Shown here: one piece after another, positions 36,379 to 44,948 of the stretch
Numbering within the stretch: position 1 is the stretch's first letter
How the letters are laid out: every line of letters begins with the position of its first letter
Source of the DNA: an uncultured Alphaproteobacteria bacterium
Lineage (GTDB): Bacteria > Pseudomonadota > Alphaproteobacteria > Micavibrionales > Micavibrionaceae
NCBI GenBank assembly: GCA_946481075.1
Contig: CAMLMC010000002.1
Location: 62,001-126,000 of the forward strand
Length of the DNA: 64,000 bases
Direction: 5' to 3'
Program-made: the position numbers and the translations under genes
The notes under the pieces: generated by a model
Told to the model about the DNA's origin: nothing
What the model saw: the letters and a program-made list of their open reading frames with translations, nothing else
Databases searched by the model: none

Positions 36379-39300
36379 TTATCCACCGTAGAGCGAACGG
36401 ACCTTTTGCTCTGCGATAATCAGCATCGGCAATTCGATGGTCGGCGCCTTGTGCAGATCGGCAAAGAGAGGTTCCAGTGTCGCCGCATGCGCGCCGTGGG
36501 TATTCAGCCAGTCTTCAACAATCCCTGCTGTGGGCGCGGATTTTTTCTTGCCCGTGCCCGCCGCCATGTCGGTGAGGATTTTGACCGTCAGGCCCGCCTG
36601 CGCATTGAAGAGGTTGTCGGTCACGCCATCGCGCGCTTCAATCGCCCAGCGGTCGTTCGCCGGAAGGTACTTTGCCTGCTGGCGCATCCAGTCGAGATGG
36701 AAACGCTCGCCCACTTCGAAGTAAATCTTGGCGATGGTCGGCAGATCGGCTTTCTCGGCCTTGGCAATCCGCACCATGTCGCAGGCGGAGGCGAGCAGCG
36801 GCATGATCGCGATGTCGTGCGCGAGCGTTTCGGGCAGGCCGTCGCTCACGCCTGCACGGGTCTTTTGCTGAATCCCGGCGAGCAGGGTGGGGGTGACAAC
36901 GGAATCAATATGCTTGCGCAGTATTTCGATCCCGCTTTCGAATGTGGCGATATCGCGGTTGATATTGATGTTACCGCCCATGCGTGTCAGGAACCAGATC
37001 ACGGCGCGTTCAGTCATGTGCGCAATGTCGCGGAAGGCCTTGAGCTGCACCATGGCCGGCACTTTGTTATCAAGCGATTCGATATCGATCCATAGTTCAC
37101 GCAGTCCAAATGATTCGCGGATGATGATAAAGGCTTTGGCCACATCTTCCGGAGTCGCGCTGGTTTTGGCGAGACATTCGCGGATGAAGGTCGGTCCCAT
37201 CCGGTTGATCATGCTGGTTGCGAGCGTGGTACAAACGATTTCGCGGCGCAGGCGGTGACGCATGATTTCCTTGGAATAGTTCTGCGCGAGCTTGACCGGG
37301 AAATATTTATGCAGGCGGCCTTCCATCGCCTTGCTGTCCGGAATATCGCTTTTCAGCAGATCCCACGTAAAGGCAATCTTGGCGTGGGCCTGCAACGTGG
37401 CAAGCTCTGGCCGTGTCAGCCCCTTACCGGCGCGCAGGCGGTTCTCTATTTCCTCCTCGCCCGGCAGATTTTCCAGCGAGCGGTTGAGGGCCACTTTGCG
37501 TTCCAGCTCTGATATCAGGGCCGCTTGCTCGGACAGGGTATCCGCCGACTGTATTTCCATCAGGCTGATCGCCTGTGATTGCTGATAGTTGTTGCGCAAA
37601 ACCAGATTGGCGACTTCATCGGTCATGGAGGCAAGCAGCTTGTTACGCTTCTTCTCGTCCATGTTGTTGGCCTTGTTGCGCATGATGTCGTTCATCAGAA
37701 TCTTGATGTTGACTTCATGGTCGGACGAATCCACCCCGCCCGAATTGTCGATGAAGTCGGCATTCAGGCGAACGCCATGTTGCGCCGCTTCGATCCGGCC
37801 TTTTTGTGTGATGGCGAGGTTTGCGCCTTCACCCATCACCTTGGCGCGAAGCTCGCCCGCATTGACGCGCAGCGCGTCGTTGGATTTATCGCCAACGTCC
37901 GCGTGGCTTTCATCCTTGGCCTTGATATAGGTGCCGATCCCGCCGACGAAGAGAAGATCGACACGGGCACGAAGCATGGCCTGAATCAGTTCGTTCGGCG
38001 ATACGCGTTCACGATCAATATCGAAGCGTTTCTGGATTTCCGGGGTGAGTTGCAGGTTTTTTTCCGTACGGGAGAAGATGCGTCCGCCCTTGGAAAGGAG
38101 TTTCTGGTTGTATTCGTCCCATCCTTTGACTTCGGTGAAAAGACGCTGGCGTTCCTTATAGGTTGCTTTGGTATCCGGGTCTGGATCACAGAAAATATGA
38201 AGGTGGTTAAACGCGCCGATCAAGCGGATATGCTGCGACAGCAGCATGCCGTTGCCGAACACGTCCCCGCCCATGTCGCCAACGCCGATGACATCGAAGT
38301 CCTGCGTTTGCGTATCGTGGTTCAGTTCGCGGAAATGGCGTTTGACCGATTCCCATGCGCCGCGGGCGGTAATACCCATCTTTTTGTGGTCGTAACCGGC
38401 AGATCCGCCGGAGGCAAACGCATCGCCCAGCCAGTGGCCATATTCGATGGAAAGCGCGTTGGCGATGTCTGAGAACGTCGCCGTCCCTTTATCGGCGGCC
38501 ACAACGAGGTACGGGTCATCACCATCACGGCGCACGACATTTTCGCGCGGGATGATTTTATCCCCGCTCTGGTTGTCGGTGATATCGAGCAGGCCGCGTA
38601 TCAGGATTTTATAGCATTCTATCCCTTCGGCGAGATAGGCGGGGCGTCCGCCCTCTTTCGGCGGCTGTTTCACAACGAATCCGCCTTTCGCGCCCATCGG
38701 CACGATGACTGAGTTTTTCACCTGTTGCGCCTTCATCAGGCCCAGAACTTCGGTGCGGAAATCTTCGTGGCGGTCGGACCAGCGGATACCGCCGCGGGAG
38801 ATTTTGTCCATACGCAGGTGGATGGCTTCCGCGCGCGGCGAATAAACCCATATTTCGCGATAGGGACGCGGCTCCGGCAGATCGTCGATCTTTTTGGAAT
38901 CGAGCTTGATGGAAATATAGGGCTTGGGCGATCCGTCGGGGAGCGTCTGGAAGAAATTGGTGCGCAAGGTTGCGTTCACCACGGCGGTGATGGAGCGAAG
39001 AACCTTATCCTGATCGATGGAATCGACGGCTTCCAAAAGATGGTCGATTTCCACGGCGCAGCCGGCGGCGTATACCTCGTTCTGGCCATTCAGCGAAGGA
39101 TCAAACAGGCTTTTGAACAGGCGGACGATGGTCGCGCTGATCTTCGGGTTGTCGCCGAGCGTGCCTTCAATAAATTCGCGGCTGTAATGCAGGCCGACCT
39201 GACGCAAGTATCGAACATAGGTGCGCAGGATTGTTACTTCGCGCCAATCCATCTTGGCGGTCAGCGTCAGGCGGTTGAGGCCGTCATTTTCCATCTGGCG

Positions 39301-41211
39301 GTTCCAGATTTTATCGAACGCTTCCTCGAAGACCGCTTTCACATCCTGAAAATTCACGCTCCTGTCTTTGGCGATTGTCATTTCCAGTTGGAAATCGTGA
39401 ATCCACACGGATTGTTTTTTGATGGCGGGGATGATTTCGAACGGCAGTTCTGAAATGACGCTCAGCCCCATCTTTTCGAGCATGGGCAGAACATCTGACA
39501 GCGGCATCGGTTTGCCTGGATTGTAAATTTTCAGGCGGATCTGGCCTGCATCGCAATCATGCGGGCGGTAGAGATCAAGCGCAATATTGCCTGATTTCAG
39601 GACGCTTTCGATTTTGCGGATATCGTGCACGGCCTGGCGAGGCTCATAGCGTTCATGATAGGCAACAGGAAAAGCCTGCCCGTATTTCTGAACGATGGCG
39701 CCGGTTTCGCTCTGGTTCTTGTTGGTGATCTCCAAAGCATCCCGCAAAAGCTCGCTCCAGATACGTCCCGCATCTTCCAGTTTTTGTTCGATCGCGCGCT
39801 CGTCATAAGGCGGTACGGATTTCAGGTGATTGATGTCGATCAGATAGGAAACCCGCGCGAGAGGGGAATCGTCCTGCGTCACCTGATAACTGGTTGATTG
39901 CCCGCCCAGTTCTTCTTCCAGAATATGCTGAAGCTTCAGACGCAGTCGCGTTTCATAGCGGTCGCGCGGAACATAAACGAGACAGGAGATGTAGCGGCCG
40001 AACGGGTCGGGGCGGGTGAAGAGCGCAATATGCGGGCGTTCCTGCAGGCGCAAAATCTCGCTGGAATGCTTATAGAGAAGATCCTCCGGCATTTGCAGGA
40101 TTTCATCGCGTGGATACTTCTCCAGAATATGGCGCAATGCGCGCCGGTCGTGGCTTCCGGGAAGGAATTGCGTACGGTTGATAACGTTCTGAACCTTGAC
40201 GCGCAAATAAGGAATGTCGGCCACGCTGCGGGAATAGGTCACGGATGTAAACAATCCGATAAAAAGCATTTCCCCCGTGACTTTCCCATCTTTTGAAAAA
40301 GTTTTGATGGCGATGGCATCCATCGGCACGCGGCGGTGGACCGTGGAGCGGCGATTGACCTTGGCAATTGTCAGGGGCTCCTGGCCACGGCGCAATTTTT
40401 GTTGAGGCTGTGACAGTCCCTCACGCGCATCGTTCAAATAGACCGGCATGACGTCATCGCGTAAAAGGCCGAGGCTTTTCTTTTTGATGGTTTCGCTGAC
40501 CAGCTTGCCGTCTTTTTCCACGAATTTATATTCGCGGTAGCCAAGCAGCGTGAAATTGTTGTCGTAGAGATATTCAAGGAAGGCTTGATATTCTTCGATC
40601 AGGTGATCGTCGAATTTGACGGGTGCGAGGCTCAGCTGCCGCTGTGCTTCACGCAGCATGTCTTTCATGGGAAGCCAGTCGCGCGTGGCATTGCGCACAT
40701 CTTCCATGACCTGTATCAGGCCCATGCGAAGTTCTTCCGCTTGGGCATCGCTCAAGATGCCGCGCAGTTGAATATGCGAAACGGAATAACGCTGAAGTCC
40801 TTCTTCCGGATCGTGTTTGAAATCCTTGAAATTACCGTTCTTGTCGGTGACGGCATATAATGTGGGGTGCGTCACTATGTGGATCAATTGTCCGTGACGA
40901 ACGATCTCGGCAACAATAGAATCGATCAGGAAGGCCATATCGTCCTGCACGATATCGATTATTGTGCGGCCGGTCGTCCATCCATCCTTTTCCATCGTTG
41001 GCGTATAGATGGCGATTGATGGCTGGCCTTCCTTCTTGGATTTAAGCAGGTCCCATTGACTTTTTATGACGCGCGCGAGCGCATCGGATTTGATCTGTTC
41101 CAGATCGTCCTGTGGCAGCCGCTCGAGAAGCTTCTGCGCGAAACTATGCATGGCGGCAGGAGTCTTTGCCTTCAGCAAGGATAAGGTTTGCTTGATGGTG
41201 GAATGAGTCAT
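36379..41211 (-). CDS. NAD-dependent glutamate dehydrogenase, large (GDH-180) type
   Basis: A 1,610-residue enzyme of the large 180-kDa class, which oxidises glutamate to 2-oxoglutarate with NAD. The N-terminal half carries regulatory ACT-like segments (PSIAIYTPTMEKDGWTTGRTIIDIV and the later CDAGQIRLKIYNPGKPMPL). The catalytic core is at about residues 780-1250: HLRMDKISRGGIRWSDRHEDFRTEVLGLMKAQQVKNSVIVPMGAKGGFVVK, then DKGTATFSDIANALS and the dinucleotide-binding part VIGVGDMGGDVFGNGML. The length and order match alphaproteobacterial members. It works in amino-acid catabolism and ties in with proline use by PutA. Confidence 0.96.
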   Translation of the reverse strand: MTHSTIKQTLSLLKAKTPAAMHSFAQKLLERLPQDDLEQIKSDALARVIKSQWDLLKSKKEGQPSIAIYTPTMEKDGWTTGRTIIDIVQDDMAFLIDSIVAEIVRHGQLIHIVTHPTLYAVTDKNGNFKDFKHDPEEGLQRYSVSHIQLRGILSDAQAEELRMGLIQVMEDVRNATRDWLPMKDMLREAQRQLSLAPVKFDDHLIEEYQAFLEYLYDNNFTLLGYREYKFVEKDGKLVSETIKKKSLGLLRDDVMPVYLNDAREGLSQPQQKLRRGQEPLTIAKVNRRSTVHRRVPMDAIAIKTFSKDGKVTGEMLFIGLFTSVTYSRSVADIPYLRVKVQNVINRTQFLPGSHDRRALRHILEKYPRDEILQMPEDLLYKHSSEILRLQERPHIALFTRPDPFGRYISCLVYVPRDRYETRLRLKLQHILEEELGGQSTSYQVTQDDSPLARVSYLIDINHLKSVPPYDERAIEQKLEDAGRIWSELLRDALEITNKNQSETGAIVQKYGQAFPVAYHERYEPRQAVHDIRKIESVLKSGNIALDLYRPHDCDAGQIRLKIYNPGKPMPLSDVLPMLEKMGLSVISELPFEIIPAIKKQSVWIHDFQLEMTIAKDRSVNFQDVKAVFEEAFDKIWNRQMENDGLNRLTLTAKMDWREVTILRTYVRYLRQVGLHYSREFIEGTLGDNPKISATIVRLFKSLFDPSLNGQNEVYAAGCAVEIDHLLEAVDSIDQDKVLRSITAVVNATLRTNFFQTLPDGSPKPYISIKLDSKKIDDLPEPRPYREIWVYSPRAEAIHLRMDKISRGGIRWSDRHEDFRTEVLGLMKAQQVKNSVIVPMGAKGGFVVKQPPKEGGRPAYLAEGIECYKILIRGLLDITDNQSGDKIIPRENVVRRDGDDPYLVVAADKGTATFSDIANALSIEYGHWLGDAFASGGSAGYDHKKMGITARGAWESVKRHFRELNHDTQTQDFDVIGVGDMGGDVFGNGMLLSQHIRLIGAFNHLHIFCDPDPDTKATYKERQRLFTEVKGWDEYNQKLLSKGGRIFSRTEKNLQLTPEIQKRFDIDRERVSPNELIQAMLRARVDLLFVGGIGTYIKAKDESHADVGDKSNDALRVNAGELRAKVMGEGANLAITQKGRIEAAQHGVRLNADFIDNSGGVDSSDHEVNIKILMNDIMRNKANNMDEKKRNKLLASMTDEVANLVLRNNYQQSQAISLMEIQSADTLSEQAALISELERKVALNRSLENLPGEEEIENRLRAGKGLTRPELATLQAHAKIAFTWDLLKSDIPDSKAMEGRLHKYFPVKLAQNYSKEIMRHRLRREIVCTTLATSMINRMGPTFIRECLAKTSATPEDVAKAFIIIRESFGLRELWIDIESLDNKVPAMVQLKAFRDIAHMTERAVIWFLTRMGGNININRDIATFESGIEILRKHIDSVVTPTLLAGIQQKTRAGVSDGLPETLAHDIAIMPLLASACDMVRIAKAEKADLPTIAKIYFEVGERFHLDWMRQQAKYLPANDRWAIEARDGVTDNLFNAQAGLTVKILTDMAAGTGKKKSAPTAGIVEDWLNTHGAHAATLEPLFADLHKAPTIELPMLIIAEQKVRSLYGG

Positions 41212-41345
41212 GGGAAGATACTTTTTACACTTCTATATTACCGCATAAGAACGTGCCTAACCCTATGCCTGAAAGTGCATAATGGCAAGCCTGTATGAAC
41301 GTGATTGTATGCTGCAATGGCGAAGGTTCTGTTCGCTTAAAAAAA

Positions 41346-42458
41346 CTAATTAGACGCCGTAAGGTCGATAATCAAACGCTGTCCCTTGCCGGGATCATCC
41401 ATCGCACCCTTGTATGAGACGGCCGCGGATTTTTTCAACTGGACAATCAGCAGTGTGCCACCATTGTCTAGCGGTTCTATCCGGTAGGACGCGATAAGCG
41501 GAGAAGAGGGCAGGGTTTTCTGTGCGGCCGCGCTCCATCCCGCTTCCGGCAGTTCGACAACCAGAATCTTTTCCTGATTGTCCAGATCGGCCGTAAAACC
41601 GGTTTTGCCGCGCACGTCGAGGACGATGCGGGTTTTACCCGGATGTTCGCCGATCCGTATATCCATAACGCTGGCGACCGCAGGGGTGATCGGCGTTATG
41701 ACCTGCGGCGCTTGAGCGGGCGCCGCGGGTGGGGCCGCCGCGGCGGGTGGCGTTGTCACGCCGCTCGCAGTGGCGGGGGGTAGCGGTTCCTGGGCAGGGT
41801 AGCCGGAACCGTCTTGCATCTCCGCCTGCTCTTGAGCAATAGGGCCGGACGGAGAGGAAATGGAGGGAAGTGCGGCTTGCTCGGAAGCGGCTTCTTCACT
41901 GGCGGGGATATCTTGCGGAATAGGCGGCAGGTGCGTTGCCTGCGGATAAATCGGCGTGTTGTCATACGTGTCATCATAGGATGACGGTGCGTTTGAAGCG
42001 CCGGTGATGGCCTCCAGTTGCTGGATCAGGGCCTGAATATCGCCTTCGATAGCAACAAGGCGGACAATCGCCGGGGCCATCGCGTCGAAGTCGTTGCGCA
42101 GTTCCTGCACCGCGTTTTCCAGGCGGTCAATTCTGTCCGCCTCGTCCGACATGCGCTGGGAGAACAGGGCCGTATTGGTTCCCTTGACCTGCAGAGCGGG
42201 CAGGCCATCGGCGGTCTTGGGGGCGCCCGTCGTGCCCGGCGCAGGGGGGCGGTCGGCGGAATTCGGGGGAACCGTGAGGGGCTGGAGCGTGTCGGACTGG
42301 GTGGTTGATTCGGTCGATCCTGAGTAGCCGGAGGGGCTGGAAAAACCGCAGGACGTGAGCAGCACTGCGCAGAGCAAGCCAAAGCTTCCCCGTGAAAAAC
42401 CCTTTAAAAATGCGCATCCGCCGCTGAAATGCGGCTTGGACGTCCAGGAACTGGACAT
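41346..42458 (-). CDS. Lipoprotein with AMIN-like C-terminal domain
   Basis: The ATG at 42458 gives 370 residues. The N-terminal hydrophobic stretch ends in the lipobox LTSC with the lipidated Cys at 37. Residues ~105-155 form a likely coiled coil (ADRIDRLENAVQELRNDF), ~165-265 is a Pro/Ala/Ser-rich linker, and ~270-368 resembles an AMIN domain (MDIRIGEHPGKTRIVLDVRGKTGF, LPSSPLIASYRIEPLDNGGT, QRLIIDLTAS), a fold that targets periplasmic proteins to the cell wall or secretin complexes. An upstream in-frame start at 42617 is open but lacks a signal-like pattern. It is divergent from the DUF4402/chaperone genes, which suggests a shared control region. Confidence 0.78.
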   Translation of the reverse strand: MSSSWTSKPHFSGGCAFLKGFSRGSFGLLCAVLLTSCGFSSPSGYSGSTESTTQSDTLQPLTVPPNSADRPPAPGTTGAPKTADGLPALQVKGTNTALFSQRMSDEADRIDRLENAVQELRNDFDAMAPAIVRLVAIEGDIQALIQQLEAITGASNAPSSYDDTYDNTPIYPQATHLPPIPQDIPASEEAASEQAALPSISSPSGPIAQEQAEMQDGSGYPAQEPLPPATASGVTTPPAAAAPPAAPAQAPQVITPITPAVASVMDIRIGEHPGKTRIVLDVRGKTGFTADLDNQEKILVVELPEAGWSAAAQKTLPSSPLIASYRIEPLDNGGTLLIVQLKKSAAVSYKGAMDDPGKGQRLIIDLTASN

Positions 42459-42592
42459 GGTAGGAATGACCCTGCGTTCTATAAAATTGCTCAAGAGCGA
42501 ATATGCCCCATTAACAGGATACGTTTGACGGAATCGCTTGGCAACACTCTTTGCACGAATTTCTATTTTTTTTACAAGGTGTTGGGGAATTG

Positions 42593-42608
42593 CCGCAACT
42601 GGTTGCGG
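42593..42608. promoter_or_regulatory. Inverted repeat over the -35 of the fimbrial gene promoter
   Basis: CCGCAACTGGTTGCGG: two 7-bp arms around a 2-bp centre, overlapping the proposed -35 box (TTGCGG, 42603-42608). The symmetry and position suggest an operator for a dimeric regulator of the DUF4402/chaperone genes. Confidence 0.4.
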
Positions 42609-42630
42609 TCGCGGCAAAAGCGACTATACT
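42603..42630 (+). promoter_or_regulatory. Candidate sigma-70 promoter of the first DUF4402 gene
   Basis: TTGCGG (42603-42608), a 16-bp spacer and TATACT (42625-42630), a strong -10. The ATG at 42665 lies about 30 bp after the predicted start of transcription. Confidence 0.45.
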
Positions 42631-42664
42631 AGTAAAAAAATCATTCTATTGCAGGCCTGTGACA

Positions 42665-43135
42665 ATGATAAAAATGCGAAAAATCGGCATGTTTGCTGTT
42701 ATGCTATTGTTCTTTGTTGCTGTAAGGGGCGAGACAGCATGGTCTGCAATTAACCAAATACAGCAACTATACTTTGGCAGTTGGTTTTTTGGGGACAATA
42801 ATAGTCAACATACGATTACCGTGGATACGAGCGGGAACGTAAGCACAAGTTCATCTTCGATGATCATGTTCACATCCCCGCAACCTGGAGTGTATAGCGT
42901 CACGGGCTTGCCGGCATTTACGACAATCAACACTGTTACTGTAACCATGACACAGCCCATGGAAAGCGGCTCTCAAGAATTTACGCTTGATAATTTTACA
43001 ACACAGATTCCGGATGCCAATGGGGCGGGTGTTACGACTCTCACGATTGGTGGCACGGCATACACATCAGGCGATGGAAATGCTTATACAGGTGGGACAT
43101 TTGTGGGTGACATATTTATTGAGATTGACTATTAA
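42665..43135 (+). CDS. Secreted DUF4402-like protein (putative fibre subunit)
   Basis: A 156-residue exported protein. The signal peptide MIKMRKIGMFAVMLLFFVAVRG... ends near TAWSA. The mature part is beta-rich and rich in Thr, Ser and Gly with few charges: YFGSWFFGDNNSQHTITVD, GVYSVTGLPAFTTINTVTV and a C-terminal YTGGTFVGDIFIEIDY. This matches the DUF4402 pattern (FG, G-V, TFTVGG, Y-GTF-V-V-Y). With the PapD-like chaperone gene 22 bp downstream it is the likely substrate of that chaperone. Base composition is AT-richer than the neighbouring housekeeping genes. Upstream in-frame starts lack a signal peptide. Confidence 0.78.
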   Translation: MIKMRKIGMFAVMLLFFVAVRGETAWSAINQIQQLYFGSWFFGDNNSQHTITVDTSGNVSTSSSSMIMFTSPQPGVYSVTGLPAFTTINTVTVTMTQPMESGSQEFTLDNFTTQIPDANGAGVTTLTIGGTAYTSGDGNAYTGGTFVGDIFIEIDY

Positions 43136-43157
43136 AGATGAGAATAAGGAGTTTTTC

Positions 43158-43982
43158 ATGACTTATAAAAAAGCAGGCCTTATAGCCATCGGCATTTTAC
43201 TATGCATGGTCTCTCTGGCATCTTTTCCCGCCAAAGCGAATATAACACTTACGCCCACTATTGTTGTTATAGACGGTAGAGAGAGATATGCCGATATTCA
43301 TGTTCTGAATACTACGGCTGAACGCCAGACTTATGAGTTAAGTTGGCGCTATCTTAAGATGACAGAAGGTAGTGGATCGTACGTAAAGATCGACTCATCG
43401 TTAACAGATTTTGACCTGTCAAAACATCTTGTCTATACGCCGCGCAAAATTACTCTCGCTCCGAAAAGTGCGCAAAAGGTGCGTCTGGGATTGCGTTTGA
43501 AAGGTGCCCCCCCACCTCCGGGTGATTACCGCGCGCATCTTGAATTTCTCAATACTCCTGCAGAAGACGAATCGGACATCGGTGGTGTGGCATCAGAGGG
43601 TAATACAATAAACGTCGGTATGAAGGTCGCTTTCTCGATTCCTATTATTTATCGTGTTGGTGATAAAGATGCGGGGGATGCTGAAATAGGTCGAGTTACA
43701 ACCGAGATCAATCAAAAGAGCGGTAAGATAGAAGCGGTAATTCCAATTACCCGTGCTGATGGCTCTTATGGTACTACTGGATCGATTATTATAAATTACG
43801 GAGGAAAGCGCATAGGGCAACTTCGTAATGCCAATATCTTCCCCGAGATTAAAACAAGAACTTTCCGAGTGCCTTTAGATGTCCAGACACTGGCAGGTGG
43901 CGAGTTAAATATTATATACAGAGATTTTGACGCAGATAAGAATCACATATTTGATGAAAAGAATATACGTATTGCTCAGTGA
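43158..43982 (+). CDS. PapD-like periplasmic fimbrial chaperone
   Basis: A 274-residue periplasmic protein. The signal peptide MTYKKAGLIAIGILLCMVSL... ends near AKA-NITLTP. The N-terminal Ig-like domain has ITLTPTIVVIDGRERYADIHVLNTTAERQTYELSWRY and the G1-like strand region PRKITLAPKSAQKVRLGLRL, where chaperones of this family place the hydrophobic strand that completes subunits; the domain 2 part follows (GMKVAFSIPIIYRVGD). It is longer than classical PapD (~220 residues). AAGGAG at 43147 supports the start at 43158. It is followed by a terminator. It belongs with the DUF4402 genes and the usher-like gene. Confidence 0.82.
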   Translation: MTYKKAGLIAIGILLCMVSLASFPAKANITLTPTIVVIDGRERYADIHVLNTTAERQTYELSWRYLKMTEGSGSYVKIDSSLTDFDLSKHLVYTPRKITLAPKSAQKVRLGLRLKGAPPPPGDYRAHLEFLNTPAEDESDIGGVASEGNTINVGMKVAFSIPIIYRVGDKDAGDAEIGRVTTEINQKSGKIEAVIPITRADGSYGTTGSIIINYGGKRIGQLRNANIFPEIKTRTFRVPLDVQTLAGGELNIIYRDFDADKNHIFDEKNIRIAQ

Positions 43983-44000
43983 ACGTATATTGAATAAAGG

Positions 44001-44028
44001 AAGAAGGCGCCTGTTAAGGCGCCTTCTT
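44001..44028. terminator. Bidirectional terminator between the chaperone and second DUF4402 gene
   Basis: AAGAAGGCGCC (44001-44011) and GGCGCCTTCTT (44018-44028) with a 6-nt loop form a strong hairpin between the convergent chaperone and DUF4402 genes; A/T-rich flanks are short. Confidence 0.85.
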
Positions 44029-44046
44029 TGTTAGAGAGGATTATAA

Positions 44047-44631
44047 TTAGTAAGCGAATGTGACTGTAAACGATCCGTCTGAATCAATGCCAGGTGTCGG
44101 CGTTGCGCTGACAGTGATAGTTGCACCAAATGTCACAACTTCTGGAATGCCGCCCGTCACAACTGTAACAGGGTGAACAGCCAAACCATCTGCTGTGACA
44201 GCTTGGTTCGCGCCCTCAGTGGCTGTGCCATATGTAATCGCTGACAATGTATATGCAGCGTCAGCAAAGTCAGTAATAGTGCTTACCGTCATATCAAGTA
44301 AGTAGTTGTTTAGCCCAGCCGGCAGGTTGACATCGATACGTCCCGCGGCGCTTGCGTTCGTATCCAGTTCAAGCACTGTCGAGGGGGCGGTTGTGGATGG
44401 GGTGACGTTACCTGTCGTATCCATCACCAGAACGATATCGTTTGTATCATGCGATAACAACCAACGGCCAAAATCAAGGTTGCTTGTTTTGACAACGTTG
44501 AGCGCCGGAACCGCTTCAATCACCGTGTTCATAGTGGCGTTATCGGCTGCTTGTGAATTCGTGGCTACAGAGGTGAGGCCCGCGATAGCGGAAGCGGCCA
44601 GCATAAGGCCTTTTAGTGATTTGAACTGCAT
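44047..44631 (-). CDS. Secreted DUF4402-like protein, probable major subunit
   Basis: A 194-residue exported protein starting at ATG 44631, with AAGGAG 7 bp upstream. The signal peptide MQFKSLKGLMLAASAIAGL... ends near SQA-ADNATM. The mature part is acidic, Thr/Ala/Val-rich and Cys-free: VVKTSNLDFGRWLLSHDTND, GNVTPSTTAPSTVLELDTN and the C-terminal DSDGSFTVTFAY, which ends like the first DUF4402 protein (hydrophobic-x-hydrophobic-x-aromatic-Tyr). A strong ribosome-binding site and its own promoter suggest the most abundant subunit of the fibre (inference). An upstream in-frame ATG at 44703 is not used because it would bury the signal peptide. Confidence 0.76.
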   Translation of the reverse strand: MQFKSLKGLMLAASAIAGLTSVATNSQAADNATMNTVIEAVPALNVVKTSNLDFGRWLLSHDTNDIVLVMDTTGNVTPSTTAPSTVLELDTNASAAGRIDVNLPAGLNNYLLDMTVSTITDFADAAYTLSAITYGTATEGANQAVTADGLAVHPVTVVTGGIPEVVTFGATITVSATPTPGIDSDGSFTVTFAY

Positions 44632-44744
44632 AAGTTTCTCCTTAATAAGTTTCCTAGGGTTCGACGACATTACATGTGTCGATATTTCGGCCATACCGGG
44701 CAATGCATCCTGCTTGTGGCATGGTCAAAGTAGTCATCTGACAC

Positions 44745-44772
44745 ATTATCTATATCACACTAAAAACGTTAA
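44745..44772 (-). promoter_or_regulatory. Candidate promoter of the second DUF4402 gene
   Basis: On the minus strand TTAACG (44772-44767), a 16-bp spacer and GATAAT (44750-44745). The leader would be about 105 nt. Confidence 0.35.
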
Positions 44773-44783
44773 TTCATGGTTAA
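44769..44783. promoter_or_regulatory. Possible CtrA box (TTAA-N7-TTAA)
   Basis: TTAA (44769-44772), seven bases, TTAA (44780-44783): the spacing of the CtrA binding site known in alphaproteobacteria. It overlaps the proposed -35 of the DUF4402 promoter. The surrounding DNA is AT-rich, so a chance match is possible. Confidence 0.3.
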
Positions 44784-44895
44784 AGTCGATTTTAATACCA
44801 AAAATTAACCAGATAACCCTTTAAAACGTCTATATAATTGTGTTAATTGGCATAATTCGAAAATTTTTATCTTATTTGAAATGTCTTTGTCGGGT

Positions 44896-44912
44896 TTGGC
44901 ACGAGGCTTGCT
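44896..44912 (+). promoter_or_regulatory. Sigma-54 (RpoN) -24/-12 promoter of the usher gene
   Basis: TTGGCACGAGGCTTGCT matches the RpoN consensus YTGGCACGrNNNTTGCW at every defined position, with GG and GC separated by exactly 10 bp. Transcription would begin about 12 bp after the GC, near 44921, in front of the ATG at 44949. No enhancer-binding protein gene is present in the window. Confidence 0.8.
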
Positions 44913-44948
44913 TTGATGATTCGGGTAAAGGGGTTCTACCGGATCTTA

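Noticed and set aside
37579..38472. Long open frame (297 codons) antisense to the glutamate dehydrogenase
   Set aside because: Composition reads as antisense of conserved coding DNA; the minus-strand protein carries all the family motifs.
41212..41345. Possible gene or RNA between the glutamate dehydrogenase and the AMIN lipoprotein gene
   Set aside because: 134 bp without a frame, hairpin or RNA-like pairing.
42538..42557. A second sigma-54-like element upstream of the first DUF4402 gene (TTGGCA...TTTGCA)
   Set aside because: GG and GC are 11 bp apart instead of the required 10, and it lies about 110 bp from the start codon with a good sigma-70 promoter in between.
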